Origin: Jiangella alba
GTDB lineage: Bacteria > Actinomycetota > Actinomycetes > Jiangellales > Jiangellaceae
Reading direction: 5' to 3'
DNA length: 64,000 nucleotides
Assembly: GCF_900106035.1 (NCBI RefSeq)
Contig: NZ_FNUC01000004.1
Coordinates: 930,001-994,000, forward strand
Shown one piece after another: positions 1-7,256 of the stretch (positions within the stretch are counted from its first letter, which is position 1; the number at the start of each line of letters is the position of its first letter). Made by a program: the position numbers and the translations under genes. Below the pieces are notes generated by a model. It was not told where the DNA came from. It made no database searches and worked only from the letters and a program-made list of their open reading frames with translations.

Positions 1-998
1 CCATCGACCCGTCCAACCAGAGGCTGTTCTTCGACGACGTGATCATGCGCTACGCCCGCTCGACGCTGGCGAGCTTCACGGCGGAGTACGGAGAGCCGTA
101 CAACTCCGGTGGCTGGCGGCCGTCCACGAAGGTGCGCGCCGCGCTCTGGCTGCGGAACCGGACCGTCGACCACGAGGCCGGAACGGTGACCATCGAGGCC
201 GCCTCCGCCGACGCAGCCCTGACCGACTACAGCCTGACGTCCAGGACCGTCCTGACGCCCTCTGGATCGACCGTGCGCGACTGCGTGAACCTCGTGCTGG
301 GCCACACGCTGAACGCGGCTCTACCGGCCGGAGACACCGGCTCACAGACCGTCGAGGCGGACGCGCTGCCGTGGGAGCCGGGCGAGACCGGCTGGCAGTA
401 CCTGTCGTCGATCATCGGCACGTTCGGGCTGCGGCTCTGGTGCGACGAGGTCGGCCTGTGGCACCTCGAAGACCCGGAGACCATCGTCCCGCCGCGTCAG
501 TGGAACGCATCGGTGGACAACGCCTCGCAGTTCGCGGACACCATCTCGCGCGACCAGGGCGACTGGGCCGACAGCGCGGTCGTCACCTACGAGTGGGATG
601 ACAGCAACGGCGTAGCGCAGACCCGGTACGACGCTGCCGGGGTGTCCGGTGGACGGACCATCACGCGGACCGTGGAGCGGCCATACCCGGGGTCCGGCCT
701 GGCACGCGGCATGCTCCGCAAGGCACAGGCTCTGGGCCGCGTCGTCGACCTCGGAGCGCCCTCGGACTACTCGCTCCGGCCGTACGACGCCGCGCAGGTG
801 ACCATCCCGGACGCCGGGCTGACCCGAGGCGTCATCAGCGGTGTCACGTGGTCACAGCCGGACGACTCGATGACCGTGCGCACGCGCGGGCTGCTGGGCA
901 TCACAGAACGCTCCTGGCTGTACACGCCGCCCGGAGTTGGTTGGGAGGACGTGCCTGACGGTACGTCGTGGAGCGAGTACCAATGGGGTGACGGCTGA
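1..998 (+). CDS. Phage minor tail / baseplate-like protein, 5' end outside window
   Basis: The reading frame is open from base 3, with no stop before the first internal GTG at 39, so the gene probably begins upstream of the window; about 331 residues are visible. The protein is rich in W, D, T and beta-prone segments and lacks signal peptide or membrane segments. Its style (repeated acidic/aromatic beta-strand segments, for example around 'WEPGETGWQYLSS') resembles minor tail or baseplate proteins of actinophages; this is family-style recognition, not a domain match. Its stop overlaps the next start by 1 nt, so it is translationally linked to the two genes behind it. Confidence 0.5.
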   Translation, partial: IDPSNQRLFFDDVIMRYARSTLASFTAEYGEPYNSGGWRPSTKVRAALWLRNRTVDHEAGTVTIEAASADAALTDYSLTSRTVLTPSGSTVRDCVNLVLGHTLNAALPAGDTGSQTVEADALPWEPGETGWQYLSSIIGTFGLRLWCDEVGLWHLEDPETIVPPRQWNASVDNASQFADTISRDQGDWADSAVVTYEWDDSNGVAQTRYDAAGVSGGRTITRTVERPYPGSGLARGMLRKAQALGRVVDLGAPSDYSLRPYDAAQVTIPDAGLTRGVISGVTWSQPDDSMTVRTRGLLGITERSWLYTPPGVGWEDVPDGTSWSEYQWGDG

Positions 999-1570
999 TG
1001 GCCAACGGCGACACTGCCGCAAGCGTCGGCATGGATGTTGTGCCCGGATCGGCCGACATCAACAACGGCTTCGACGAGATCAACAAGACGCGGGACTACC
1101 TCGCGAACGACAAGCTCAACGGGACGCGTCGAGCCGACCAGATCACCAGCGGCACGCTGAAGGTGGCGCGCGGCGGGACGGGCCGGACGGCGCCGTTCAG
1201 CAACGCGTCGACCTCGCAGCCACGGCCGTCCGCGCGGCGGCTGCTGTTCGTGGACGTCGAGAACACGATCTTCTCGTCCAACGCCACCCTGCATCCGACG
1301 TACATCGGCTACTACGTGCACTTCACCACCCTGCTTGGCGTCGACTTCGACGACGGCCAGGCGGTGGAGCCGCACGGCGCGCCCTTCACCCCAACCGAGG
1401 TGATCGTGCAGGGCCTGCTCACCGCAGGCGGCGGCATCGTCGTCTGCACGGCGCGAGCTGACAACGAACCGGCCAACTCGGAGAACGTCTTCCTGCGTGC
1501 TCACAACGTGGCCGGACCCTACGACGGCACCCTGTCCAAGGTGGTCGTCCTGTGCCTTCGGGGGGCGTGA
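998..1570 (+). CDS. Phage tail-fibre-like hypothetical protein
   Basis: This 190-residue protein has an N-terminal part with the segment 'ITSGTLKVARGGTGRTA'. A GGTG turn in this context is common in phage tail-fibre and appendage proteins just after the shaft. The remainder is beta-rich with no membrane segment. The ATG shares one base with the upstream TGA, and the next gene starts one base after this stop, forming a tail-module operon. It probably contributes to a host-recognition appendage; that role is inferred from motif and position only. Confidence 0.5.
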   Translation: MANGDTAASVGMDVVPGSADINNGFDEINKTRDYLANDKLNGTRRADQITSGTLKVARGGTGRTAPFSNASTSQPRPSARRLLFVDVENTIFSSNATLHPTYIGYYVHFTTLLGVDFDDGQAVEPHGAPFTPTEVIVQGLLTAGGGIVVCTARADNEPANSENVFLRAHNVAGPYDGTLSKVVVLCLRGA

Positions 1571-1571
1571 C

Positions 1572-2099
1572 ATGGGCTACGACCTACGGGGCCTCTGGAT
1601 CTACGAGGAGAGCGACCCGGCCGCGCCGTTCAGCGACACGCTGAACCTCCTGGCGGAGTCGACGTCCGACGCGTTCGCCCTCGACCGCGCCCGCCTGGAC
1701 GCGCTGGAGCTGCTGGGCGCTGGGAGCGTCTGGGTACCAACCCTGGTGAACGCGACGGTCGGGAACGGCACCCTGCAGGGCACCATGGCGTCCATCGGCA
1801 AGCTCACGTTCTGGTCTTTCACGTTCACTCTGGGATCGACCAGCACCGTGTCCGGCGGGACGTTCGGTGTCCAGCCCCCCGTCACGCCGCGTGCCGGGAC
1901 GCTGGTCGCCGGATCCGGCTACGCGGGCCGTGGCACGTCCTCGACGGGCCGGACGCTGCTGGTGTTCCGGCAGACGACGGGGCCGGTCTGGCAGGGCCTC
2001 TACGAGGGCGGCAACCTGAGCGCCACGTCCCCGTTCTCCGGCGGGACCTGGCAGGCCTCAGACGCGATCTCCGGGTTCGGTGTCGTCCTGGCCGCCTAG
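1572..2099 (+). CDS. Phage structural hypothetical protein
   Basis: A 175-residue product beginning MGYDLRGLWIYEES. The ATG at 1572 is chosen because it sits one base after the preceding stop; an upstream in-frame start at 1497 would overlap the previous gene by 74 nt. The middle part (for example 'TLQGTMASIGKLTFWSFTFTLGSTSTVSGGTFGVQPP') looks like a beta-sandwich receptor-binding or fibre-tip domain, as found in short C-terminal appendage proteins of actinophages. Its last 42 nt overlap the convergent small gene ending at 2058. No specific family is recognised. Confidence 0.5.
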   Translation: MGYDLRGLWIYEESDPAAPFSDTLNLLAESTSDAFALDRARLDALELLGAGSVWVPTLVNATVGNGTLQGTMASIGKLTFWSFTFTLGSTSTVSGGTFGVQPPVTPRAGTLVAGSGYAGRGTSSTGRTLLVFRQTTGPVWQGLYEGGNLSATSPFSGGTWQASDAISGFGVVLAA

Positions 2100-2246
2100 G
2101 TACGCCTCCAGGGCCAGCAGGACGAGGGCGCTCATGTTCAGGCGGCGGGCCTTGGCGTAGGCCTGGGCACGCTCCCACAGCTCGACGTCCTCGTCCCTGA
2201 CGTAGATGGCTTTGGTGAGCGGCATAGTCTTATAGTCGTCCTTCAT
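2058..2246 (-). CDS. Small ribbon-helix-helix-like phage regulator
   Basis: Encodes up to 62 residues. After the likely second start (MPLTKAIYVRDED) a short beta-type stretch is followed by two predicted helices ('VELWERAQAYAKARRLNMSALVLLALEAYL'). That arrangement matches CopG/Arc-type ribbon-helix-helix repressors. The upstream ATG at 2246 lies inside an 18-bp perfect palindrome and has no ribosome site, whereas the ATG at 2225 has an AAGGA about 13 nt upstream, so the shorter 55-residue form may be the real one. The gene faces a XRE regulator across several palindromes, as in phage switch regions. Function as an autorepressor is inferred. Confidence 0.5.
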   Translation of the reverse strand: MKDDYKTMPLTKAIYVRDEDVELWERAQAYAKARRLNMSALVLLALEAYLGGQDDTEPGDRV

Positions 2247-2258
2247 AGATCTATGAAG
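2241..2258. promoter_or_regulatory. 18-bp perfect palindrome, candidate operator
   Basis: CTTCATAGATCTATGAAG reads identically on both strands. It covers the first possible start codon of the small ribbon-helix-helix-like gene and lies between it and the divergent XRE gene, the expected place for a shared or autoregulatory operator. Confidence 0.55.
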
Positions 2259-2261
2259 AAC

Positions 2262-2282
2262 TTCGCAGTACCGTTCTGCGAA
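2262..2282. promoter_or_regulatory. Inverted repeat, candidate second operator
   Basis: Arms TTCGCAG and CTGCGAA separated by 7 bp, starting 4 bp after the 18-bp palindrome. It may be a second binding site for one of the two flanking regulators. Confidence 0.4.
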
Positions 2283-2283
2283 T

Positions 2284-2321
2284 CGGCCCGCCGCTGGTGA
2301 TCAAGGCCCGGCGGCGGGCCG
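2284..2321. other. 11-bp GC hairpin in the divergent regulator region
   Basis: CGGCCCGCCGC (2284-2294) is exactly complementary to 2311-2321, with a 16-nt loop. There is no T-run after it, so it could be an RNA leader hairpin or a factor-dependent terminator ahead of the XRE gene. Confidence 0.4.
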
Positions 2322-2359
2322 ACGTCAGAGGAGAGGAGGCAGAGGATGCGTGACTTCAC

Positions 2360-2575
2360 GTGGATCTGAGCGCCGACGAGCTGAAGGCCGCCTTCGGCCT
2401 ACGGCTCCGGGAAGCGCGCCACGCGGCAGGCCTGAGTCAGTACCAGCTAGCCCAGGCGGCCGGTCTGCACTGGTCCTACATCTCGTCCGTGGAGCGCGGC
2501 CAGCGCAACATCTCGCTCCTGAACATCCGCCGACTCGCACACGCCCTGGGCATCCAGCCCGGCGACCTCGTCTAG
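2360..2575 (+). CDS. XRE (Cro/CI-type) helix-turn-helix regulator
   Basis: A 71-residue protein made almost entirely of one HTH_XRE domain: 'LREARHAAGLSQYQLAQAAG' gives helices 1-2, followed by 'HWSYISSVERGQRNIS', the recognition-helix region with the typical S-x-x-E-x-G-x-R-x-x-S pattern. The GTG at 2360 is the only in-frame start keeping the domain intact. The strong GGAGAGGAGG box lies nearer an out-of-frame ATG at 2346 that opens a 7-codon frame, whose stop overlaps this gene's first codons. Its place beside the small regulator suggests a phage lysogeny or excision switch; that role is inferred. Confidence 0.75.
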   Translation: MDLSADELKAAFGLRLREARHAAGLSQYQLAQAAGLHWSYISSVERGQRNISLLNIRRLAHALGIQPGDLV

Positions 2576-2585
2576 GGAGACCCAC

Positions 2586-2675
2586 ATGAACCTTCACGCG
2601 GACACGAAGTCCTTCATCACCGCACTGCTGGTCATCGCCTTCCTGGCCTTCGGCCTGGTGGCGCTGTTCGCCTGA
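2586..2675 (+). CDS. 29-residue single-span membrane peptide
   Basis: The ATG at 2586 is preceded by GGGAGA at good spacing, and the frame ends with TGA at 2673. The translated product has a short polar N-terminus (MNLHADTKS) and then an unbroken hydrophobic run of about 20 residues reaching the C-terminus. It starts 10 bp after the XRE stop and is followed by a strong hairpin terminator. Such mini-proteins are common in phages (holin-like or superinfection-related), but no function can be assigned. Confidence 0.5.
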   Translation: MNLHADTKSFITALLVIAFLAFGLVALFA

Positions 2676-2701
2676 GACTCGGCGACCCCCGCGCCGAAAC
2701 G

Positions 2702-2744
2702 GAGAGCCCCCGACGCCTTGGAGGGGTAGGCGTCGGGGGCTCTC
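2702..2744. terminator. Strong bidirectional hairpin terminator
   Basis: A perfect 16-bp stem (2702-2717 with 2729-2744) and an 11-nt loop lie between two convergent small genes, in a position to stop transcription from both sides. There is no long T-tract, as is usual in high-GC actinobacteria. Confidence 0.75.
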
Positions 2745-2756
2745 TGCTGCGTGCGC

Positions 2757-2876
2757 TCAGGGCAGCAGCACGTACCAGCACAGGACGAACGACGTGACGA
2801 ACGCGGCGCATTCGAGCCGGTTGTAGCGGGCCTGCCGCTTGCGGCGGAGCTGGACGGTGGAGCGGTGGATAGACAC
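2757..2876 (-). CDS. 39-residue basic membrane peptide
   Basis: Read on the minus strand, a GTG at 2876 is preceded by an excellent AGGGAGG box 5 nt upstream. The product starts MSIHRSTVQLRRKRQARYNR and ends in a hydrophobic segment (ECAAFVTSFVLCWYVLLP). A strongly basic head and one C-terminal membrane span give a clear N-in topology. It converges with the 29-residue membrane peptide on the shared hairpin. It is probably a phage or phage-border gene; function unknown. Confidence 0.5.
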   Translation of the reverse strand: MSIHRSTVQLRRKRQARYNRLECAAFVTSFVLCWYVLLP

Positions 2877-2893
2877 GGGAACCTCCCTGGTTG

Positions 2894-2912
2894 ACTCACA
2901 CATTTAGTGAGT
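2894..2912. other. Inverted repeat at the prophage/pilus-gene junction
   Basis: ACTCAC and GTGAGT flank a 7-bp ACATTTA spacer exactly where prophage-style sequence gives way to the truncated pilus gene. It could be part of the attachment site core or a promoter element of the minus-strand small gene. Confidence 0.3.
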
Positions 2913-2916
2913 ACTG

Positions 2917-3273
2917 GTGGACCTCGTCGCGGTGCGCGCGAACGCCGACCAGCTGCCCGACGGCACTGGCGACGCCGCGCTCGATCGGTGCGGGCTCCTG
3001 CTCGTCGGCCCGGGACGACCACACCGTGCCGGCGAGGCGGCCGAGGCCACGACGCTGCCGGTCTTGGCCGGCGTCGACTGGGATCCCGCCGCGGCCGAGC
3101 GCATCAACGGCCGCGAGCGCCTGCGCACCAGCCTGTCCCGGCTGATGTCGTCGCGGCTGGTCCGTTCCGGACGCGGCGCGGTCGCGGAGCTCCTCGCGGC
3201 CGACGACCGGCGCCGCCGCGTCCTCGACGTCGCACTCGACACCACCGTGCTCAGTGGGAAGGGGGTCCGATGA
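2917..3273 (+). pseudogene. C-terminal part of a TadZ/CpaE-like pilus protein (5'-truncated)
   Basis: About 118 residues containing 'LLLVGPGRP' and 'ATTLPVLAGVDWDPAAAERING'. These match the C-terminal half of actinobacterial CpaE/TadZ-like ATPases that precede tadA in Flp pilus operons. Full-length members have an upstream receiver-like and P-loop region that is absent here. An in-frame TGA stands at 2908, directly at the prophage border. The GTG at 2917 is the first usable start, so a short product is possible. The stop overlaps the tadA start by 4 nt, keeping operon coupling. Truncation by prophage insertion is inferred. Confidence 0.55.
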
Positions 3274-5006
3274 GCGACCCACAGATCACCGGACTACCGA
3301 TCTTCACGCCACCGCCCGATGCCACGACCGCCGGCACCGCCCCGCCGCGGCGCAGCATCCGCGAGGCGCTCGCCGCGCTGCCGCTGGCCACCCCGCGCAG
3401 CGAGCCCGACGTCGACTGGGCGCTGGTGCGCGCGTTCCGCCAGCAGGCGGCCACGCGGCTGTCCGACCAGGTCGACGACACCACTACCGAAGCCGGGCGC
3501 CGCGCCGCCGGCCGCGAGATCATCGCCCAGCTCCTCGACGACCACATCCGGCAGACGGTCACCACCGGCGGCGTCACCCTCGGCGTCGACCACCAGGCCG
3601 TGCTCGCTCAGGCTGTCTTCGACGCCCTCTTCGGCCTGGGCCGGCTGCAACCGCTCGTCGACGATCCCGCCGTCGAGAACATCGAGGTCTACGGTGCCGA
3701 GCCCGTGGTCGTCATCGACGGCGACGGCCGCATCACCCGGCGGCCGCCGGTCGTCGAGTCCGCCGACGAGCTCGTCGACCTCCTGACGTTCCTCGCCTCG
3801 CGCGGCGGGAGCAGCGAGCGGACGTTCTCGACGGCCAGCCCGAGCCTGCACCTGCATCTGCACGGCGGGCACCGGCTGGCCGCGTCGGGGTGGACGACGC
3901 ACCAGCCGGTTGTGGTCATCCGCCGCCACCGCCTGGTCGACATCGACCTCCACGACCTCGTCGAGCGCGGCACCCTGACACCCCAGGCGGCAGCGTTCCT
4001 GCGCGCGGCGGTCCGGTCGCGCCGCAGCATCGTCGTGTCCGGCTCGATGGGCGCCGGCAAGACCACCCTGACCAGAGCTCTGGCCAACGAGATCGATCCC
4101 GAGGAGAAGCTCGGCACCATCGAGACCGAGTACGAGCTCGGCCTGCATCACCTACGCGAGCGGCACCGTCGCATCATCGCCTGGGAGGCCCGGCCCGGCA
4201 GTGGCGAACGCGGCCCCGACGGGCGCGCCGTCGGCGAGATCACCCTCGACGACCTCGTCTACGACGCGCTCCGCATGAACCTCGACCGCCTCATCGTCGG
4301 CGAGGTGCGCGGGCGCGAGGTGCTGCCGATGTTCAAGGCCATGCAGTCCGGTGCCGGGTCTCTCTCGACCATCCACGCCCACTCCGCCCGCGCATCGATC
4401 GAACGCCTGGTCACCTGTGCCATGGAGGCCGGTCACCGCGTCTCCGCCGAGTTCGCCTACCGCCAGATCGCCCAGCACGTCGACCTCGTCGTCCACGTCG
4501 AGACCCGCACCACCCCCTCCGATGCCCGGCGTCGGCGCGTGGTCACCGAGATCATCGCGCTCGAGCCTGGCGAGCACGGGCTGCCGGCCATCACCGACGT
4601 GTTCCGCCTCGGCCCCGGCGGTGAGTTGCGGCCCGACTCCACACCGTCCTGGCTGGCCGGCCTGCCACCGACCGGGTCGGAGTGGGCTGCGGGCCTGTCC
4701 GAGTCCCGATGGAGCGGCACCGGCCCGTTGGCCGCTACCCCGCCACCTGAGTCCCCGCCGCACCACACCCCACTGCCCGCGTCCGGAAGAGGCGCCCACC
4801 CGCCGGCCGTTGCCGCCTCACACGACATCCCGCCGCCCCAAGCCCTGCCACATGACGCGCCACCGGCCGCCGCCTCGCCGCCCGACACCCCGCCGGCCGC
4901 CGCCCCGCCGCCCGACGGCAAGGCCCGCCTCGACGCAGGCGCTCCGCGTCCGCAGCCGCGCATGGCACTGCCCCGGCTCACCAGGCGCACCGGAGGCCGG
5001 TCATGA
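3270..5006 (+). CDS. tadA: Tad pilus assembly ATPase TadA/CpaF
   Basis: A 578-residue secretion ATPase of the type II/IV (GspE-VirB11) superfamily that powers assembly and secretion of Flp-type pilins at the cytoplasmic membrane. Walker A is GSMGAGKT at residues 258-265. The N-terminal CpaF domain includes 'GLGRLQPLVDDPAVENIEVYG', and the downstream segment 'MNLDRLIVGEVRGREVLPMFKAMQSG' matches the Asp-box/Walker B region, followed by 'STIHAHSA' (His box). The last 100 or so residues are an unusual proline-rich tail (repeated PPP, PPAAA). The ATG at 3270 overlaps the preceding stop and has a GGGGG-type ribosome site. First intact gene of the pilus operon. Confidence 0.92.
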   Translation: MSDPQITGLPIFTPPPDATTAGTAPPRRSIREALAALPLATPRSEPDVDWALVRAFRQQAATRLSDQVDDTTTEAGRRAAGREIIAQLLDDHIRQTVTTGGVTLGVDHQAVLAQAVFDALFGLGRLQPLVDDPAVENIEVYGAEPVVVIDGDGRITRRPPVVESADELVDLLTFLASRGGSSERTFSTASPSLHLHLHGGHRLAASGWTTHQPVVVIRRHRLVDIDLHDLVERGTLTPQAAAFLRAAVRSRRSIVVSGSMGAGKTTLTRALANEIDPEEKLGTIETEYELGLHHLRERHRRIIAWEARPGSGERGPDGRAVGEITLDDLVYDALRMNLDRLIVGEVRGREVLPMFKAMQSGAGSLSTIHAHSARASIERLVTCAMEAGHRVSAEFAYRQIAQHVDLVVHVETRTTPSDARRRRVVTEIIALEPGEHGLPAITDVFRLGPGGELRPDSTPSWLAGLPPTGSEWAAGLSESRWSGTGPLAATPPPESPPHHTPLPASGRGAHPPAVAASHDIPPPQALPHDAPPAAASPPDTPPAAAPPPDGKARLDAGAPRPQPRMALPRLTRRTGGRS

Positions 5007-5872
5007 GGCCGGCCGTCGCCGCCATCACCGCGGTCGCCGGGCTGGGCGGGCTGGCCGCCGCCGGGTTCGGCCTGGCCAGATCGCCGAACGATCCGGCCGC
5101 ACCCCAGCGCGCCGTCCTCGCTCGCTGCGCCAAGGCGCTCCGTGGCGCCACCCCGGCCGCCCGCCGGGCCCGTCGCCGCCTCGCCGCGGCCGGCGTCGTC
5201 GGGCTGGGGGTGTGGCTGGTCACGGGCTGGTTGCTGGCCGTCGTGCTCATCCCGGCAGCCGTGTGGGGGCTGCCGGTGCTGTTGCAGACCTCGTCCGCGA
5301 GGTCCGACATCCTCCGGCTGGAAGCCATGAGCGACTGGGCGCAGAACCTCGCCACCGTGCTCGGGGTCGGCGTCGGCATCGAGCAGGCCGTCGCCGGCAG
5401 CCTGGTCACGGCGCCCGAGCCCATCCGACCGCAGGTCGCCAGGCTCGTGGCACGGCTACGGGCCCGTTGGGACACCGAGACTGCCCTGCGCACGTTCGCC
5501 GACGACCTCGACGACGCCACCGGCGATCTCCTCGCCGCGGCACTGATCCTCGGCGCCCGCCGTCGCGGCAACCAGCTCAGCAGCGTCCTCGACGGCCTGG
5601 CCGCGGCCGTGCGCGACGACGTCCGCGCGCGGCGGAGCACCGACGCCGAACAGGCGCGCGGCCGCACCACGGCCCGGCTGGTCACGGCGATCAGCGCGGG
5701 CGGACTCGGCCTCATGCTGGTCACGCCGTACGCCGACCCGTACCGCGCCGGTTCCGGCCAGCTGCTGCTCATCGGCCTGCTGACCGGCTACGTCGGCTGT
5801 CTGGTGTGGATGCGCCGCATCACCGCCACGCCGCGGCAGCCGCGCATCCTCGTCGCCGACGGTGCGCCATGA
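5003..5872 (+). CDS. tadB: Tad pilus inner-membrane platform protein TadB
   Basis: A 289-residue type II secretion system F-domain protein. Hydrophobic segments occur near residues 1-20, around 65-95 ('VVGLGVWLVTGWLLAVVLIPAAVWGLPVLL') and at the C-terminus ('LLLIGLLTGYVGCLVWM'). The cytoplasmic helical T2SSF core lies between ('LRLEAMSDWAQNLATVLGVGVGIEQAV'). TadB pairs with TadC to form the membrane platform on which TadA acts. It overlaps tadA by ATGA and tadC by ATGA, so the three are translationally coupled. Family identity is clear; TadB rather than TadC is assigned by gene order. Confidence 0.85.
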   Translation: MRPAVAAITAVAGLGGLAAAGFGLARSPNDPAAPQRAVLARCAKALRGATPAARRARRRLAAAGVVGLGVWLVTGWLLAVVLIPAAVWGLPVLLQTSSARSDILRLEAMSDWAQNLATVLGVGVGIEQAVAGSLVTAPEPIRPQVARLVARLRARWDTETALRTFADDLDDATGDLLAAALILGARRRGNQLSSVLDGLAAAVRDDVRARRSTDAEQARGRTTARLVTAISAGGLGLMLVTPYADPYRAGSGQLLLIGLLTGYVGCLVWMRRITATPRQPRILVADGAP

Positions 5873-6876
5873 CGACGACACAGCTGGCGGTCCTGCTCGG
5901 GCTGGGAGCGGGGGCCGGGCTCCTGGTGCTGCTCCGTGAGCTGATCGGACGGGTGGGCCGGCTGCCGCATCCGGTGTTCACGGCGCGGCGGCTCACCGGA
6001 ACGTCCGGTCCCGGCGCCGGCCTCACCGGTGTCGCCGAGACGGCCGCGGGCGCCGCTGCCGACATCGGTGCGACCGCTCTGCGCAACGCAACCACCGACG
6101 TCACCGGGCCGACCAGCCTTCCCCATACGACCGGGGTCGACGGTGGCGGAATGGCGAACCGAGTGGGGCGGGTGGTCCTGCGACGCGCCGCCGGGTCGTC
6201 GTTGCTGCACGTGCCGTACCGCGACCTCGCCCTGCTCCGGCGCAGCGTGGCGCATTTCCTCGGCGAGCGCGCCATCTGCGCGGCCGTCGGTCTCGTGCTG
6301 CCGACGGCGGCCTCCGCGGCGTTGTCGATCGGCGGCGTCAGGCTCCCGTTCGTCGTGCCGACGGTGACCGGCCTGGTCACGGCCCTGCTGCTGTCGTACC
6401 TGCCGCTCTACACCGTCGCCGACCTCGCCCGCGCCAAACGCGCGGAGTTCCGCCGGGCCATGTCCACCTACGTCGACCTCGTCGCCCTCGAACGCGCGGC
6501 CGGGTCCGGGGCCACGCAGTCGCTGGAGGCGGCGGCCCGCATCGGCCAGTCGTGGGCGTTCCAGCGGGTGCGCGACGAACTGGCGCACGCCCGCTGGGCC
6601 GGCGTCCCGGCCTGGGAAGCGCTGCGGACGGTGGGCCGCGAACTCCGGCTGCCCGAGCTGACCGACACCGGCGACGTCATGCGCATGTCCGCCCGCGACG
6701 GCGCCACCGTCTACGACGTGCTCCGCACCCGGGCGTCGGCCATGCGCAGCGAGCTGCTGACCAGCGATCAAGCACGCGCCGGGTCTCGCACCGAGCGGGC
6801 GACGGCGCCGCTGGCCGCCACGGCGGTCGTGTTCATGCTGCTTCTCGCCGCCCCCGTCGCGATGCGGATCGGGTGA
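5869..6876 (+). CDS. tadC: Tad pilus inner-membrane platform protein TadC
   Basis: A 335-residue second T2SSF-type protein. It has an N-terminal membrane helix (residues 5-20), a long low-conservation linker, then two membrane segments ('AICAAVGLVLPTAASAALSIGG' and 'LPFVVPTVTGLVTALLLSYLPL'). The conserved helical core 'RRAMSTYVDLVALERAAGSGATQSLEAAA' follows, then a final membrane helix ending 'FMLLLAAPVAMRIG'. The ATG at 5869 is chosen for its 4-nt overlap with tadB. Partner of TadB in the pilus assembly platform. Confidence 0.85.
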   Translation: MTTTQLAVLLGLGAGAGLLVLLRELIGRVGRLPHPVFTARRLTGTSGPGAGLTGVAETAAGAAADIGATALRNATTDVTGPTSLPHTTGVDGGGMANRVGRVVLRRAAGSSLLHVPYRDLALLRRSVAHFLGERAICAAVGLVLPTAASAALSIGGVRLPFVVPTVTGLVTALLLSYLPLYTVADLARAKRAEFRRAMSTYVDLVALERAAGSGATQSLEAAARIGQSWAFQRVRDELAHARWAGVPAWEALRTVGRELRLPELTDTGDVMRMSARDGATVYDVLRTRASAMRSELLTSDQARAGSRTERATAPLAATAVVFMLLLAAPVAMRIG

Positions 6877-7256
6877 TCACCGTGGCCCGTCCCTCCGAAC
6901 GCGGCTCGACCACGCTCGAGACGGTCGTCCTCTGGCCGGCGGTGTTCCTGCTGATCTTCGGCATCGTGCACGCCGGCCTCTGGTTCCACGCTCGCAACGT
7001 CGCGTTGTCGGCGGCACGTGAGGGCGTCCGGGCGGCCAGCCTGCACGACGGCAGCGGCGGCACGGCGCGCGCGGCGGACTTCCTTGCCGCGACCACCGAC
7101 GGCTCCGTCATGCGGGTCGGCGACATCCGCGAGACCACCGGCGCCGACACCGTGACGGTCACGGTCACCGGCTCCTCGACCACCCTCATCCCCGGCTGGC
7201 GCGTCGACGTCAGCCAGTCGGCCACCGCACCCATCCGTCGATGGAGCGCCCCGTGA
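6873..7256 (+). CDS. TadE-like pseudopilin
   Basis: A 127-residue protein with a class III-type prepilin N-terminus: 'RGSTTLETVVLWPAVFLLIFGIVHAG'. It has a short basic leader, a Glu a few residues into the hydrophobic stretch, and one N-terminal helix, as in TadE/TadF minor pilins. The mature part is small and beta-rich. The GTG at 6873 forms a GTGA overlap with tadC; a second GTG at 6882 is an alternative. It is the first of three consecutive pilin-like genes, probably minor pilins or the pilus initiation complex. No dedicated small Flp pilin gene is visible in the window. Confidence 0.8.
   Translation: MITVARPSERGSTTLETVVLWPAVFLLIFGIVHAGLWFHARNVALSAAREGVRAASLHDGSGGTARAADFLAATTDGSVMRVGDIRETTGADTVTVTVTGSSTTLIPGWRVDVSQSATAPIRRWSAP

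Larger units (their letters stand above)
1..2910. mobile_element. Right end of an integrated prophage (partial)
   Basis: The first 2.9 kb carries three tightly packed tail-type genes, a small regulator facing a XRE regulator across palindromic DNA, and two very small membrane-protein genes converging on a strong hairpin. This layout is typical of actinophage genomes and unlike the rest of the window. At about 2.91 kb it gives way to a pilus gene whose 5' part is missing, so the host/phage junction is inferred to lie between about 2880 and 2917. No integrase or att core can be identified here because the other end is outside the window. Prophage identity is inferred from gene style, not from a hallmark capsid or terminase gene. 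Confidence 0.6.

Noticed and set aside
2907..3269. An open frame continuous with tadA that would extend its N-terminus by 121 residues
   Set aside because: The extension is Arg/Pro-rich out-of-frame sequence of the tadZ remnant; the ATG at 3270 with its 4-nt overlap and ribosome site is the normal start.
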